54,483 nucleotides of DNA. It comes from Halobacteriales archaeon SW_7_65_23. Lineage in GTDB: Archaea > Halobacteriota > Halobacteria > Halobacteriales > Haloarculaceae. Positions within the stretch are counted from its first letter, which is position 1. Each line of letters begins with the position of its first letter. The notes under the pieces are model-generated. The model was not told where the DNA came from. It did no database searches and was given only the letters and a program-made list of their open reading frames with translations. The stretch spans positions 1-54,483 of the forward strand of contig PXSQ01000081.1 of NCBI GenBank assembly GCA_003022725.1, given 5' to 3'. Made by a program: the position numbers and the translations under genes. Positions 43,303 through 53,271 of this stretch are shown one piece after another.

Positions 43303-45828
43303 ATGAGCAGTACCGAACTGCCGTCAAGTGCACGCACCGTCGTCCTGGGCGCAGGGATCGTCGGCAACAGTCTCGTCTACCACCTCTCCCGGCTGGGGCG
43401 CGACGACATCGTCCAGATCGACAAGGGGCCGCTACCGGACCCCGGCGGATCGACGGGACACGCGTCGAACTTCCTGATGCCGCTGGAGCACTCCAAGGAG
43501 ATGGCGTTTCTCACGGACGACTCCATCGCACAGTACGACGAGATGGGGCAGTTCACGCTCAGCGAGGGGATCGAGGTCGCGCGGACCGAGGAACGGCTCA
43601 AGGAGATGAAACGCCAGCTCGGGAGCGCCAGGTCCTGGGGGCAGGAGGGGCGCATCATCGGCCCCGAGGAAGTGAAAGAGAAGGTGCCGTTCATCAACGG
43701 GGAAGTCATCAAGGGGGGACTCTACCAGCCCAACGCCGGGACCTGTGACCCGCTCCGGGCCGGCGAGATCATGCGCGAGCGGACCGAGGAGAACACCGAC
43801 GGTTACCAGATCTTCCCGAACACGGAGGTGCTGGACCTGCACGTCGAGGGCGGCGAGATCCAGGCCGTCGAGACCGACCGCGGCACGATCGAAGCGGACG
43901 AGGTCGTCATCGCCGCCGGGCTCTGGAGCAACAAACTCGCCAAGATGGCCGACAAACGCATTCCGCTCACCCCGGCCGTCCACCAGCTGATCAGCGTCGG
44001 CCCGATCGACCGGTTCGAGGAAAAGGAGGGCGAGATCGGCTACCCCATCGTGCGCGACGTCGACACGCAGATGTACGAGCGGATGCACGGTAACGACCTC
44101 GAGGTCGGCTCCTACCAGCACCGGCCGATCATCTACGACATCGATGAGATCCTCTCGATCGACGAAGCGCCACTGTCGCCGACGCAGCCGCCGCTGACCG
44201 AGGACGCGTTCGACCAGTCGATGCAGGACGCCCTCGAGCTGATGCCGGAGATCCTCGACGATCCCGGGGCGGGGATCCGCCACGAGATCGACGGCCTGCT
44301 GTCGGTGACGCCCGACGGGATGCCGACTGTCGGTCCCATGGACGGCGTCGACGGCCTGTGGGCCTGTTCGGCGATCTGGATCAAGGAAGCGCCGGCGTTC
44401 GGCAAGAACGTCGCCCAGTGGATGGTCCGGGGCTACCCCGACGTCGACCTCCACGCCTCGAACGTCAATCGGTTCCACAACTACGGGACCTCCGACACGT
44501 TCATCAAAAACCGCGGCGCGGAGGGGTACAAGAAGATCTACGGCATCGTCCACCCTGCCGAGCAGTGGCAGACCTCCCGGGAAGTCCGAACCAGCCCGTT
44601 TTACAGCCGCCAGCAGGACCTCGACGCGCGCTTTTTCGAGACCGGCGGCTGGGAACGGCCGCGCTGGTACAAATCGAACGAGGATCTCGTCCGGAAGTAT
44701 CACGACGAACTCGAAGGCCTGTTCCGGGCCGACGAGTGGGACCAGCGGTGGTGGTCGCCGACGATCCTCGGGGAACACCTCCACATGCGCGACCACGTCG
44801 CAATGGTCGGCGACATGGGCTTTGGAAAGTTCGACGTCTACGGCGCCGACGCCGTCGAATTCATGGAGAAGATGCACGTCGGGCGCGCCGACGTCGACGT
44901 GGGCAAGACCGTCTACACGCCGGTCCTGGCCGAAAACGGCGGGTTCGTCTCGGACCTGACCTTCGCTCGCCTCGGCGAGAACCACTACCGCATCATCACC
45001 GGCGGCTCGGTGGCCGGCTCGGACCTGCAGTGGTACCGGAGCAACGCGCCCGACAGCGTCACGGTCGTCGACAAGTCCGAGGCGCTGTGTACGCTCGGCG
45101 TCTGGGGCCCCGACGCCCGCAATGTCGTCGACAGCGTCACCGAGGAGGACATGTCTGACGAGGCGTTCCCGCCGTACACTGCCCAGCACATCACTATCGG
45201 CGAGGTCGACGCGTGGGCGATGCGGCTCTCTTACGTCGGCGAACTCGGCTGGGAGATCTACGTCCCAGCAGCTCAGGGCGGGAGCCTCTGGGACACCATC
45301 GCCGAAGCCGGCGAGGAGTACGACATCCGCCCGGTCGGCATGGGCGTCTACGGCGCCACGGGCCGCATGGAGAAAGGCTACCGGCTGTTCGGCCACGAGC
45401 TCGAGGTCGAGTACAACCCCTCTGAGGCCGGGCTCACCTTCCACGGCACCAAGGACGCCGACTTCATCGGCAAGGACGCCTACGTGGAGGCGCTGGAGGA
45501 GGACGACGCCGCGAAGCTGTGTACGCTGACCGTCGACGACCACACCTCCTCGGACGGCACCCGCCGCTTCATGCTCGGCGAGGAGCCCATCCTCGACCAG
45601 GACGGCAACGTGCTGATCGACGACGAGGGCCGTCGCTCGTACGTCACGAGCGCCGCAACCGGCCCCTCCGTCGGCAAGCACATCCTGCTCGCGTACATCC
45701 CCTCGGAGCGCGCCCAGGAGGGCAACCAGCTCCAGGTCGAGTACTTCGACGAGACGTACCCGGTGACGATCGAGGTCGTGGGCAGCCGGCCGCTGTTCGA
45801 CCCGAACAACCAGCGGATCCGGAGCTAG
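43303..45828 (+). CDS. Dimethylglycine/sarcosine dehydrogenase-family flavoprotein, paralogue 1
   Basis: The product has 841 residues from the ATG at 43303 (a GTG two codons earlier is possible). Domains in order: an FAD-binding DAO domain (LGAGIVGNSLVYHLSRLG, GxGxxG, about 12-390), the FAO_M linker, a GCV_T folate-type domain (about 460-740) and a GCV_T_C barrel. His53 in GGSTGHASNF is at the position where the mammalian enzymes attach FAD covalently. It is the most divergent of the three paralogues here. In this family, N-methyl groups are oxidised and passed to THF as methylene-THF, with electrons going to ETF. etfBA follow 190 bases downstream. Confidence 0.9.
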   Translation: MSSTELPSSARTVVLGAGIVGNSLVYHLSRLGRDDIVQIDKGPLPDPGGSTGHASNFLMPLEHSKEMAFLTDDSIAQYDEMGQFTLSEGIEVARTEERLKEMKRQLGSARSWGQEGRIIGPEEVKEKVPFINGEVIKGGLYQPNAGTCDPLRAGEIMRERTEENTDGYQIFPNTEVLDLHVEGGEIQAVETDRGTIEADEVVIAAGLWSNKLAKMADKRIPLTPAVHQLISVGPIDRFEEKEGEIGYPIVRDVDTQMYERMHGNDLEVGSYQHRPIIYDIDEILSIDEAPLSPTQPPLTEDAFDQSMQDALELMPEILDDPGAGIRHEIDGLLSVTPDGMPTVGPMDGVDGLWACSAIWIKEAPAFGKNVAQWMVRGYPDVDLHASNVNRFHNYGTSDTFIKNRGAEGYKKIYGIVHPAEQWQTSREVRTSPFYSRQQDLDARFFETGGWERPRWYKSNEDLVRKYHDELEGLFRADEWDQRWWSPTILGEHLHMRDHVAMVGDMGFGKFDVYGADAVEFMEKMHVGRADVDVGKTVYTPVLAENGGFVSDLTFARLGENHYRIITGGSVAGSDLQWYRSNAPDSVTVVDKSEALCTLGVWGPDARNVVDSVTEEDMSDEAFPPYTAQHITIGEVDAWAMRLSYVGELGWEIYVPAAQGGSLWDTIAEAGEEYDIRPVGMGVYGATGRMEKGYRLFGHELEVEYNPSEAGLTFHGTKDADFIGKDAYVEALEEDDAAKLCTLTVDDHTSSDGTRRFMLGEEPILDQDGNVLIDDEGRRSYVTSAATGPSVGKHILLAYIPSERAQEGNQLQVEYFDETYPVTIEVVGSRPLFDPNNQRIRS

Positions 45829-45880
45829 CGGCCGCGTCGGACCGTTCGTCGTGGAGTCGTCGCTGACGGTCTCAGGCCGT

Positions 45881-45968
45881 CGCGCTGACGGGTCGGCGTG
45901 ATCAGACGCTGCAGGTGGTGCCGCCGCGCCGACGGGTCGGTGCGATCGAACGCGGCAGGTGCCGCCGC
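45881..45968. repeat. 44-bp imperfect tandem duplication
   Basis: A unit beginning cgcgctgacgggtcggcgtg is followed at once by a similar one beginning cgcgccgacgggtcggtgcg. The second copy starts at 45925 and agrees at most positions. It lies in the gap between the flavoprotein gene and etfB. Confidence 0.55.
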
Positions 45969-46020
45969 GAGACAACCGAGCAACTGAAACGAAACACGAT
46001 CCTACGATACACGAGAGAAC

Positions 46021-46791
46021 ATGAACGTACTAGCCTGTTTGAAGCGCGTCCCGAACACCGGGGCGAAGATCGTACTGACCGAGGACCAACAGGAGATCGA
46101 CACGACGAACCTGGGCTTTACGATGAGCCCACACGAGGAGTGTGCCGTCGAGGAGGCGGTCCAGATCGTCGAGGAGCACGGCGGCTCCGCGACGGCGCTG
46201 ACGCTCGGCTCTGCGGAGGCGACCGAGCAGGTCAGGACTGCCATTGCGATGCAGGCCGACGAGGGCGTGTTGCTCGAAACTGACGGCGAGGAGTGGAGCC
46301 CCCGCAACACCGCCGGGGCGATCGCGGAATTCGTCCGGGACCGCCAGGAGGACGGCGGCGGGTTCGACCTCCTGCTGTTCGGCAACGAGTCGGCCGACGC
46401 CGGCAACTACCAGGTCGGCGTCCGTGTGGCCCGCGAGCTGGGGTTGCCGATCGTGACCAGCATCAAGTCGCTCTCTGTCGAGGACGGCGCCGTAGTCGCC
46501 GAGCGCGAGATCCCACGCGGCTCTGAAGTGTACGAGCTCGACCTGCCGGCCGTCGTCGCCGTCAAGGAGGGGCTGAACGAGCCGCGGTACGCCTCGATGC
46601 GCGCCCGGATGCAGGCCCGCAGGCAGGAAGTCGAACACGTCACGCCCGAACGGCGGACCGACGCCGGCCTCAAGAAGATCCGGCTCGAGAGCCCCGAGAC
46701 GGAGGACAGCGAAACAGAGATCCTCGGCCACGGGCCGGAGGCGGTGCCCGAAATCGTCCGCGTGCTCGAAGACGAGCTGGAGGTGATCTGA
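46021..46791 (+). CDS. etfB: Electron transfer flavoprotein beta subunit
   Basis: The product has 256 residues. It starts MNVLACLKRVPNTGAKI and contains NLGFTMSPHEECAVEEAVQI, LLLFGNESADAGNYQVGVRVARELGLP and the signature VVAVKEGLNEPRYASMRARMQARRQ of EtfB, which includes the recognition-loop region for partner dehydrogenases. EtfB binds AMP and supports the FAD in EtfA. The gene is 2 bases from etfA, so they form a tight operon. Its placement between DMGDH-like genes suggests it takes electrons from them; this is the known partnership in mitochondria and many bacteria. Confidence 0.96.
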   Translation: MNVLACLKRVPNTGAKIVLTEDQQEIDTTNLGFTMSPHEECAVEEAVQIVEEHGGSATALTLGSAEATEQVRTAIAMQADEGVLLETDGEEWSPRNTAGAIAEFVRDRQEDGGGFDLLLFGNESADAGNYQVGVRVARELGLPIVTSIKSLSVEDGAVVAEREIPRGSEVYELDLPAVVAVKEGLNEPRYASMRARMQARRQEVEHVTPERRTDAGLKKIRLESPETEDSETEILGHGPEAVPEIVRVLEDELEVI

Positions 46792-46793
46792 CC

Positions 46794-47762
46794 ATGGTTC
46801 TCATCTTCGTCGAACACGACGGCGGCAAGCCCGCGGACAGCTCGCTGGAGATGCTCACGCTCGCGCGCGACGTCGCCGACCAGCTGGACGCCCCGGTCGA
46901 GGCCGCCGTCTTCGGTGACGGGGAGGGCCTGGCCGACGAACTCGGGCAGTTCGGCGTCGAGGCGATCCACGTGGTCGACTACGACGGCGTCGAGACGTAC
47001 GCGCCGATAGCGTGGGCGGAGAGCCTCGATCAACTCGCCTCCGCAGTGGAGCCGGAGGCCGTCGTCGCGCCCGGCAGCGAGCGCGGCCACGAGGTGCTCG
47101 CCCACCTCGGCGCCAGCCGCGACATCCCGATGGCGGCGAACTGCCTCGACGTGACGGTCGGCGACGCCTACGAGGTCGAACGACAGCGGTGGGGCGGGAC
47201 GCTGCTCGAACACGCCCGCCTCTCGGGCGATCCGAAGCTGCTGACGGCCGCCAAGAACGAACTGACGGTAGCGCCCGCCGCGGAGTCGGCCGAGCCGGCG
47301 GTCGAGCCGTTCACGCCGGAGCTGACCGACGATGACCTGGCCGTTCGGATCGACCGGATCGAAGAATCCGACGAGGAAGGCATCCCGCTGGGCGAAGCCC
47401 GGATCGTGGTCAGCGGCGGCCGCGGCGTCGGGAGCGCCGAGGACTTCGACCAGCTCGAGGAGCTGGCTGACCTGCTCGACGCCGCCGTGGGCGCATCACG
47501 TGCCGCCGTCAACGAGGGCTGGCGGAGCCACGACGACCAGGTCGGCCAGACCGGCGCCAAGATCTCGCCGACGCTGTACATCCCCTGCGGGATCAGCGGT
47601 GCCGTCCAGCACATGGTCGGCGCGAAAGGGTCGGAGTACATCCTGCCGATCAACACCGATCCGGAGGCCGCCATCATCGGCCACGCCGACTACGCCGTCA
47701 TCGGCGACCTCCACGAGGTCGTGCCGGAACTGAACGAGACGCTCCGCGAACGGTCGGACTGA
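46794..47762 (+). CDS. etfA: Electron transfer flavoprotein alpha subunit
   Basis: The product has 322 residues. The C-terminal FAD domain is canonical: VVSGGRGVGSAEDFDQLEEL, AVGASRAAVNEGW, QVGQTGAKISPTLYIPCGISGAVQHMVG and INTDPEAAIIGHADYAVIGDLHEVVP. The N-terminal domain is acidic. The conserved Arg in GGRGVG and the QTG motif contact the flavin. The pair passes electrons to the quinone pool through an ETF-quinone oxidoreductase, which is not in this window. Directly after its stop begin two sets of short tandem repeats. Confidence 0.96.
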   Translation: MVLIFVEHDGGKPADSSLEMLTLARDVADQLDAPVEAAVFGDGEGLADELGQFGVEAIHVVDYDGVETYAPIAWAESLDQLASAVEPEAVVAPGSERGHEVLAHLGASRDIPMAANCLDVTVGDAYEVERQRWGGTLLEHARLSGDPKLLTAAKNELTVAPAAESAEPAVEPFTPELTDDDLAVRIDRIEESDEEGIPLGEARIVVSGGRGVGSAEDFDQLEELADLLDAAVGASRAAVNEGWRSHDDQVGQTGAKISPTLYIPCGISGAVQHMVGAKGSEYILPINTDPEAAIIGHADYAVIGDLHEVVPELNETLRERSD

Positions 47763-47900
47763 TCCGGACGAGCCGAACGATCGGAGCGATCCGGGCGGTC
47801 CGAACGATCGGAGCGATCCGGGCGATCCGAACAGTCCGGTCATCTGGACTGTCCGGTCGTCTGGACTGCCCGGTCGTCTGGACTGCCCGGACTGCCCGGG
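47761..47900. repeat. Two adjacent short tandem arrays (27-bp x3 and 17-bp x3)
   Basis: Units of 27 bases starting gatccgg(a/g)cg lie at 47761, 47788 and 47815 (the last diverging). Then 17-base units tctggactg(t/c)ccggtcg lie at 47843, 47860 and 47877. The first unit overlaps the etfA stop codon. The remaining gap to 48090 has no clear gene. Confidence 0.65.
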
Positions 47901-48090
47901 CGACATATCCAAGACGTCTCACACAGGCTGAACGGTGAGTTCGTCATCCTGGGAGGTTGTGCCGCTTTCCCGACAGAGTTTTCCGTATCGACGCCAGCCG
48001 TCCGGTTCAGCCGTCCGGACAGCTGATACGTTGCAATCGGGAACGTGCTGGCGGTAGGTATTTCCGGGACGATTCCTGAGGCCCGGATGA

Positions 48091-50670
48091 ATGAGGACGA
48101 CAGAGCGCCTGCCCGAGGAGGCAGGCACGGTGATCGTCGGAGCAGGAATCGTCGGCTGCAACGTCGCCTACCAGCTGACACAGCTCGGCCGCGAGGACGT
48201 CGTCGTCGTCGACCAGGGGCCGATGCCCACGACCGGCGGCTCCTCGACGCACGCGCCGGGGATCATGTTCCAGACCGCGGAGCCGAAGGAACTCACGCAG
48301 TTCGCTAACTACAGCCGACAGCTGTACTCCCAGCTGGAGGGCGCCGATGGCCAGCAGGCGTACAACGAGACCGGCGGTATCGAGGTCGCCCGCAGCGAGG
48401 AGCGCATGGCGTTTCTAAAGCGCCGCGTCGAGTGGGCCCACGCCTGGGGGATCGAGGACCCACAGCTGCTCAGCCCGGGCGAGGTGACCGACCACCTGCC
48501 GCTGGTAGACGAAGAGGAGATCCTCGGCGGGTACTACTCGCCGACTGACGGCCAGGTGTCGGGCGTCGTCGCCTGCGACGCGCTCGCCCGCGAGGCGATG
48601 GAGCGCGGCGCGGAGTTCGTCCCGCACACCCGCACCGAGGACGTCCACATGTCTGACGGCGCGGTCCAGGGTGTCGTGACCGAGAACGGCACCATCGAGT
48701 GTGACGAGGTCGTCATTGCGACGAACATCTGGGCGCGCCAGCTCGGCGAGCAGATCGGCGTCCACCTGCCGGTGACGCCGGTCGAACACCAGTACACGAT
48801 GACTGAGCCGCTTGAGGAGTTGTCCGACAGCGCGGTCGACGTCACCGACCACCCGCTGTTCGAGAACTACGAGAACGTCTCCGGCGAGAAGGCTAAACGG
48901 CTGCTGGTCGGACCCGACCGCCCCATCCTCCGGGACCAGGACAACGCGATGTACTACCGGACCCACGGGGACTCCTACGGGATCGGGTCGTACAACCACG
49001 AGCCGCTCGTCCCCGACCCCGAAGAGCTCAGCGGCAACGACCCCGAGGGCGAACAGGGCTCCGTCCGGGAGTTCACCGACTACCACATGGACAACCCGAC
49101 ACATCCCGACCGCCCGCACAAGGCCCCCCGGCAGGCCAGCGATGAACTCCTGCCCGCGACGGCCGGCAAGGAACTGGAGTTCAGGTACAACGGGATGTTC
49201 GCCGAGTCGCCGAACGGCCTGCCGGTGCTGGGCCCCGTCCAGCAGTACGAGGGACTCTGGACCGCGGCGGCGATCTGGGTCACCCACGCCGGCGGCGCCG
49301 CCAAGGCGCTCGCCGAGTGGATGGAAAACGGCGTCCCGCGGCTGCCCGACGGGCCGATCGACCTCGCGCGGTGTAACGTCAACCGCTTCGACGAGCACGA
49401 GGGCAGCTGGGAGTTCGCCCGCGACATCGGCGGCGAGGAGTACCGCATCGTCTACAACGTGATGCACCCAAAGTGGGTGTGGACCGAGCACCAGCGCGAC
49501 ATCCGGCGGACGCCGATGTATCACTCCCACCAGAAGTACGACGCCGAACTGTGGACCGAAGCCGGCTGGGAGGAGCCACAGTGGTTCGAGTCCAACGAGG
49601 ATCTCCTCGAGCGCTACGAGGACCGGATCCCGGACCGCCACGGCTGGGAAGGCACGTACTGGTCGCCCATTGAGGGCGCCGAGGCACTCCACGTCCGCGA
49701 GCACGTGGGGCTCCACGACATGACGTCGTTCAACAAGGTCGAGGTGATCGGCGCCGACGCCGGCGAGTACCTCCAGTACCTCTGTACGAACGACATCGAC
49801 CTCGACGTGGGCGACATCACGTACACGCTCATGTGCAACGAGGGCGGGGGCGTCCGCGCGGACGTGACAGTCACGCGGACCGACGACGACCGCTACCTCG
49901 TGTTGACGACCGGCCGCGAGGTCGGGAACAACCACGTCGCGTGGATCCGCGACCGGGCGCCGGCGGGCGTCGTCGTCAACGACGTCACCTCCAGCCTCGC
50001 GGCGATGGTCTGTACGGGCCCGGACGCCCGCAAGGTGCTCTCGAAAGTGATGGACACCGACCTCTCGGACGAGGCGTTCCCGTTCTACACGAGCGAGGAG
50101 ACGTTCGTGAAGAACGTCCCGGTCCGGGCGCTTCGAGTCTCGTATGCGGGCGAACTCGGCTGGGAGCTGTACACCCCCTCGGAGTACGGCGAACGCCTCT
50201 GGGAGCACGTGCTCGCCGCCGGCAAGGAGTACGATATCCGGCCGTACGGCAACGGCGCGCTGGACGCCCTCCGCATCGAGAAAGGGTTCCGGCTGTGGGG
50301 TGAGGACCTCCACACCGAGCACAACCCCTACGAGGCTGACCTGGGCTGGGCGGTCGATCTCGAAACTGACTTCGTCGGCAAGGAGGCGGTGGCCGCGGCG
50401 GCCGACGGCGACAACATCGACCACAAGGTCGCCTGCCTGACGCTGGACGACGAGGAGGAGACAATCCTCGACGACCGGCCGGTGTTCGCGCCCGGCGAGG
50501 ACGAGGCGCTGGGCTACGTCCACAGCGCCGAGTACGGCTACACCGTCGGCGCCTGCGTCGCTTACACCTACCTGCCGCCGGAGTACGCCGACCCCGGCAC
50601 CGACGTGGAGATCCTCTACGAGAGCGACCGCTACGCCGCGACGGTCCGCGAGGAACCGCTGCTCGACTGA
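48091..50670 (+). CDS. Dimethylglycine/sarcosine dehydrogenase-family flavoprotein, paralogue 2
   Basis: The protein has 859 residues. The FAD site is VGAGIVGCNVAYQLTQLG near residue 16, and the candidate covalent-FAD residue is His54 in GGSSTHAPGIMF. The DAO domain runs to about 400 (GLPVLGPVQQYEGLWTAAAIW is the closing FAD segment). FAO_M and GCV_T (ALHVREHVGLHDMTSFNKVEV, VRALRVSYAGELGWELY) follow, and the GCV_T_C barrel ends at the C-terminus. It is complete and serves as a template for judging paralogue 3, from which it is clearly distinct. By family it oxidatively removes an N-methyl group from dimethylglycine or sarcosine with THF as acceptor. Confidence 0.92.
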   Translation: MRTTERLPEEAGTVIVGAGIVGCNVAYQLTQLGREDVVVVDQGPMPTTGGSSTHAPGIMFQTAEPKELTQFANYSRQLYSQLEGADGQQAYNETGGIEVARSEERMAFLKRRVEWAHAWGIEDPQLLSPGEVTDHLPLVDEEEILGGYYSPTDGQVSGVVACDALAREAMERGAEFVPHTRTEDVHMSDGAVQGVVTENGTIECDEVVIATNIWARQLGEQIGVHLPVTPVEHQYTMTEPLEELSDSAVDVTDHPLFENYENVSGEKAKRLLVGPDRPILRDQDNAMYYRTHGDSYGIGSYNHEPLVPDPEELSGNDPEGEQGSVREFTDYHMDNPTHPDRPHKAPRQASDELLPATAGKELEFRYNGMFAESPNGLPVLGPVQQYEGLWTAAAIWVTHAGGAAKALAEWMENGVPRLPDGPIDLARCNVNRFDEHEGSWEFARDIGGEEYRIVYNVMHPKWVWTEHQRDIRRTPMYHSHQKYDAELWTEAGWEEPQWFESNEDLLERYEDRIPDRHGWEGTYWSPIEGAEALHVREHVGLHDMTSFNKVEVIGADAGEYLQYLCTNDIDLDVGDITYTLMCNEGGGVRADVTVTRTDDDRYLVLTTGREVGNNHVAWIRDRAPAGVVVNDVTSSLAAMVCTGPDARKVLSKVMDTDLSDEAFPFYTSEETFVKNVPVRALRVSYAGELGWELYTPSEYGERLWEHVLAAGKEYDIRPYGNGALDALRIEKGFRLWGEDLHTEHNPYEADLGWAVDLETDFVGKEAVAAAADGDNIDHKVACLTLDDEEETILDDRPVFAPGEDEALGYVHSAEYGYTVGACVAYTYLPPEYADPGTDVEILYESDRYAATVREEPLLD

Positions 50671-50842
50671 TCCCTTCCGGGGAACTCGACTCGCGGCGAC
50701 CGGGACATTCCTGCCGCAGAAACATCGTTTCGGCTCCCTGTCAATCTGTGGTTGCACTCCACACCGCTCGTCGGGGCTGGTTCGCCGCGATCCGTCTACC
50801 AGTGAATTTAACATCGTGACAGGCCCTCGTGTATCAAACGAC

Positions 50843-53222
50843 ATGGAACGCACGGAACCCCCACCGCAGGTACAGACGCTGGTCGTCGGTGCCGGCGCCG
50901 TCGGGTGTAGCGTCGCGTATCATCTGACGGAACTGGGCGCCGAGGACGTGGCGGTCATCGACCAGGGACCGCTCCCGGTGACAGGCGGCTCGTCGGTGCA
51001 CGCGCCGGGGATCATCTTCCAGACGTCCCCCTCGAAGGTACAGACGAAGACGGCCCACTACACGAGCCGGCTGCTCGCCGACGCGGGCGTCTACGACGAG
51101 GTCGGCGGGATTGAGGTCGCCCGCAGCGAGCGGCGCATGGACTTCCTGCGCCGTCGCAAGGAGTGGGCGACCTCCTACGGCCTGCCGGACCCGCAACTCC
51201 TCTCGCCGGCCGAGGTGACCGAGCACCTCCCGCTGGTAAACGAGGAGGAGATCCTGGGCGGGTACTACTCGCCGACCGACGGCCGCGTCGACGGGATCGG
51301 CGCCCTGCAATGGTACATGGAGTACAGCGACGCCGCCTTCTACGGCAACACCACCGTCGAGGACCTGGAGGTGGCGGGCGGCGAGATCCAGGCTGTCGTC
51401 ACCGACCGCGGCCGCATCGAGTGCGACCGGTGCGTGATGGCGACGAACAACTGGGGGTACCAGACCGGCCAGCTCGCGGGGATCGACCTCCCCATCGCGC
51501 CGGTCGAACACCAGTACGTCGTCACCGAACCGCTGCCGGAGCTGTCGGAGTTCGCCAGCTCGGTCGACGAGCACACCGCGGGCCTGGAGGTGCCCGGCGA
51601 TCGCTCGATCCAGGAGGCGATGAGCCAGGGGCCAACCCGCCCGGTCGGCCGCGACCAGGACCACTCGCTGTACTTCCGCACCCACGGCGACGCGCTCGGG
51701 ATGGGGTCGTACAACCACGAGACGCTGTCGGTCGACCCCGAGGAGATGGGCACAAACAGCGAGGACCGGCAGGCTTCGGTGCGCGGGTTCACGGAGGAGC
51801 ACTGGACGGAGCCGACTCACCGCCACCGCGACAAATCGGCAAAGCAGGCGTTCGACGAACTGCTGCCGGCCAGCGCCGACGCGTCCTACGAGGCGACCGA
51901 GAACGGCATCTTCGTGGGTGTCCCGCGGCTCCCCTCCGGACCGGTCAACACCGGCGGCATCCACGTCCGGCGGTTCGAACCGCACGCCGGCGAGAAGGAG
52001 TACTTCGTCGACCGCGGCGCGACCCGCTACGAGCAGGTGTACAGCATCGTCGAACCCCGGTGGCAGCCCGACGACCACCGCGGCCTGCGCACCAGCCCGT
52101 TCTACCACCAGCAGCAGGAACTGGGGGCGGAGTTCTACCAGTCCGGCGGCTGGGAGTCGCCGCAGTACTACGAGCACAACGCGGACCTCCTAGAGCGCTA
52201 CGAGGACCGGATCCCCGAGCAGGACGGCTGGCAGGCGATCAACCGCTCGCCGATCGAGGGCGCCGAACACATCCACACCCGCGAGCACGTCTCGATGTTC
52301 GACATGACGACGTTCTCCTCGATCGAGGTCTCGGGCGACGGCGCCCGTGCCTTCCTCCAGCGGATGTGTTCGAACGACATCGACATCGACATCGGGCAGG
52401 TCCGGTACTCGCTGCTGCTCAACGAGGGCGGCACCATCCTCGCGGACGTGACTGTCGTCAAACTCGACGAGGAGGAGTACGTGGTCACGACCGGCGGGGG
52501 CAACTCCCCCGGGATCCACGGCGGAGGGCGGCCGGTCGACGATCGGGCTGTGGGGGCCGAAATCGCGGCTGCTGCTCCAGCGGTGTACCGACGCCGACGT
52601 GACCAACAGCGGGTTCCCGTACTTCCGCGCGAAACAGATGTACGTCGGCGAAGTGCCGGTGCTTGCGCTGCGGGTCTCCTACGTGGGCGAACTCGGCTGG
52701 GAGCTGTGGGCGCCCGTCGAGTACGGCCAGCGGCTCTGGGAGACGCTGTGGGAGGCCGGCCAGGATCTCGACGTCCGGCCGATGGGCGGCGGCGCCTTGA
52801 GTTCGATGCGCCTCGAGAAAGGCTACCGGCTGTGGGGCACCGACATCGACACGGACTCCAACCCCTTCGAGGCGGGGCTGCCCTTTGCGGTCGACATGGA
52901 CACCGACTTCGTCGGCAAGGAGGCGCTCGCCCAGGCCCGCGAGGCTGGCATCGACAACCGCATCACGCCCCTCACCCTCGACGATTCGACGGACATCATG
53001 CTCAGCGGCCGTCCGGTGATGAAGGACGGCGAGGCGATCGGGTACGTCCAGGCGGGCAACTACGGCTACACCCTCGGCGAGTCCATCGCCTACACGTACG
53101 TCCCCGACGAGTACGCAGAGGCGGGGACGTCGGTCACCGTGCAGTGTGAGGGCCAGCGCTACGACGCGACGATCCGGGACGAACCGCTGTTCGATCCGGG
53201 CCGGGACAAGATCATCAGATAG
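50843..53222 (+). pseudogene. Dimethylglycine/sarcosine dehydrogenase-family flavoprotein, paralogue 3, with two internal deletions
   Basis: From the ATG at 50843 (MERTEPPPQV) it follows paralogue 2 closely: VVGAGAVGCSVAYHLTELG, His53 in GGSSVHAPGIIF. At about 51915 an in-frame gap of some 40 residues removes the end of the FAD domain (NGIF joins directly to VGVPRLPSGPV). At about 52525 a second gap, of about 20 residues, also shifts the frame. The other frame continues STIGLWGPKSRLLLQRCTDA, LALRVSYVGELGWELW and the GCV_T_C barrel to 53222. If both deletions are real the protein cannot function; if they are sequence errors it is a third intact enzyme. It is 172 bases after paralogue 2. Confidence 0.88.
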
Positions 53223-53271
53223 CCAGTGACACCGTCACCAGAACGACCATGACATCGACAATACAGAACCC

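Noticed and set aside
43432-45975. 847-residue ORF antisense to the first flavoprotein gene, and the similar 812-residue one at 48415-50853
   Set aside because: Mirror frames produced by GC-rich codon bias; composition is Val/Asp/Arg/His-rich with no domain, while the sense strands encode clear enzymes.
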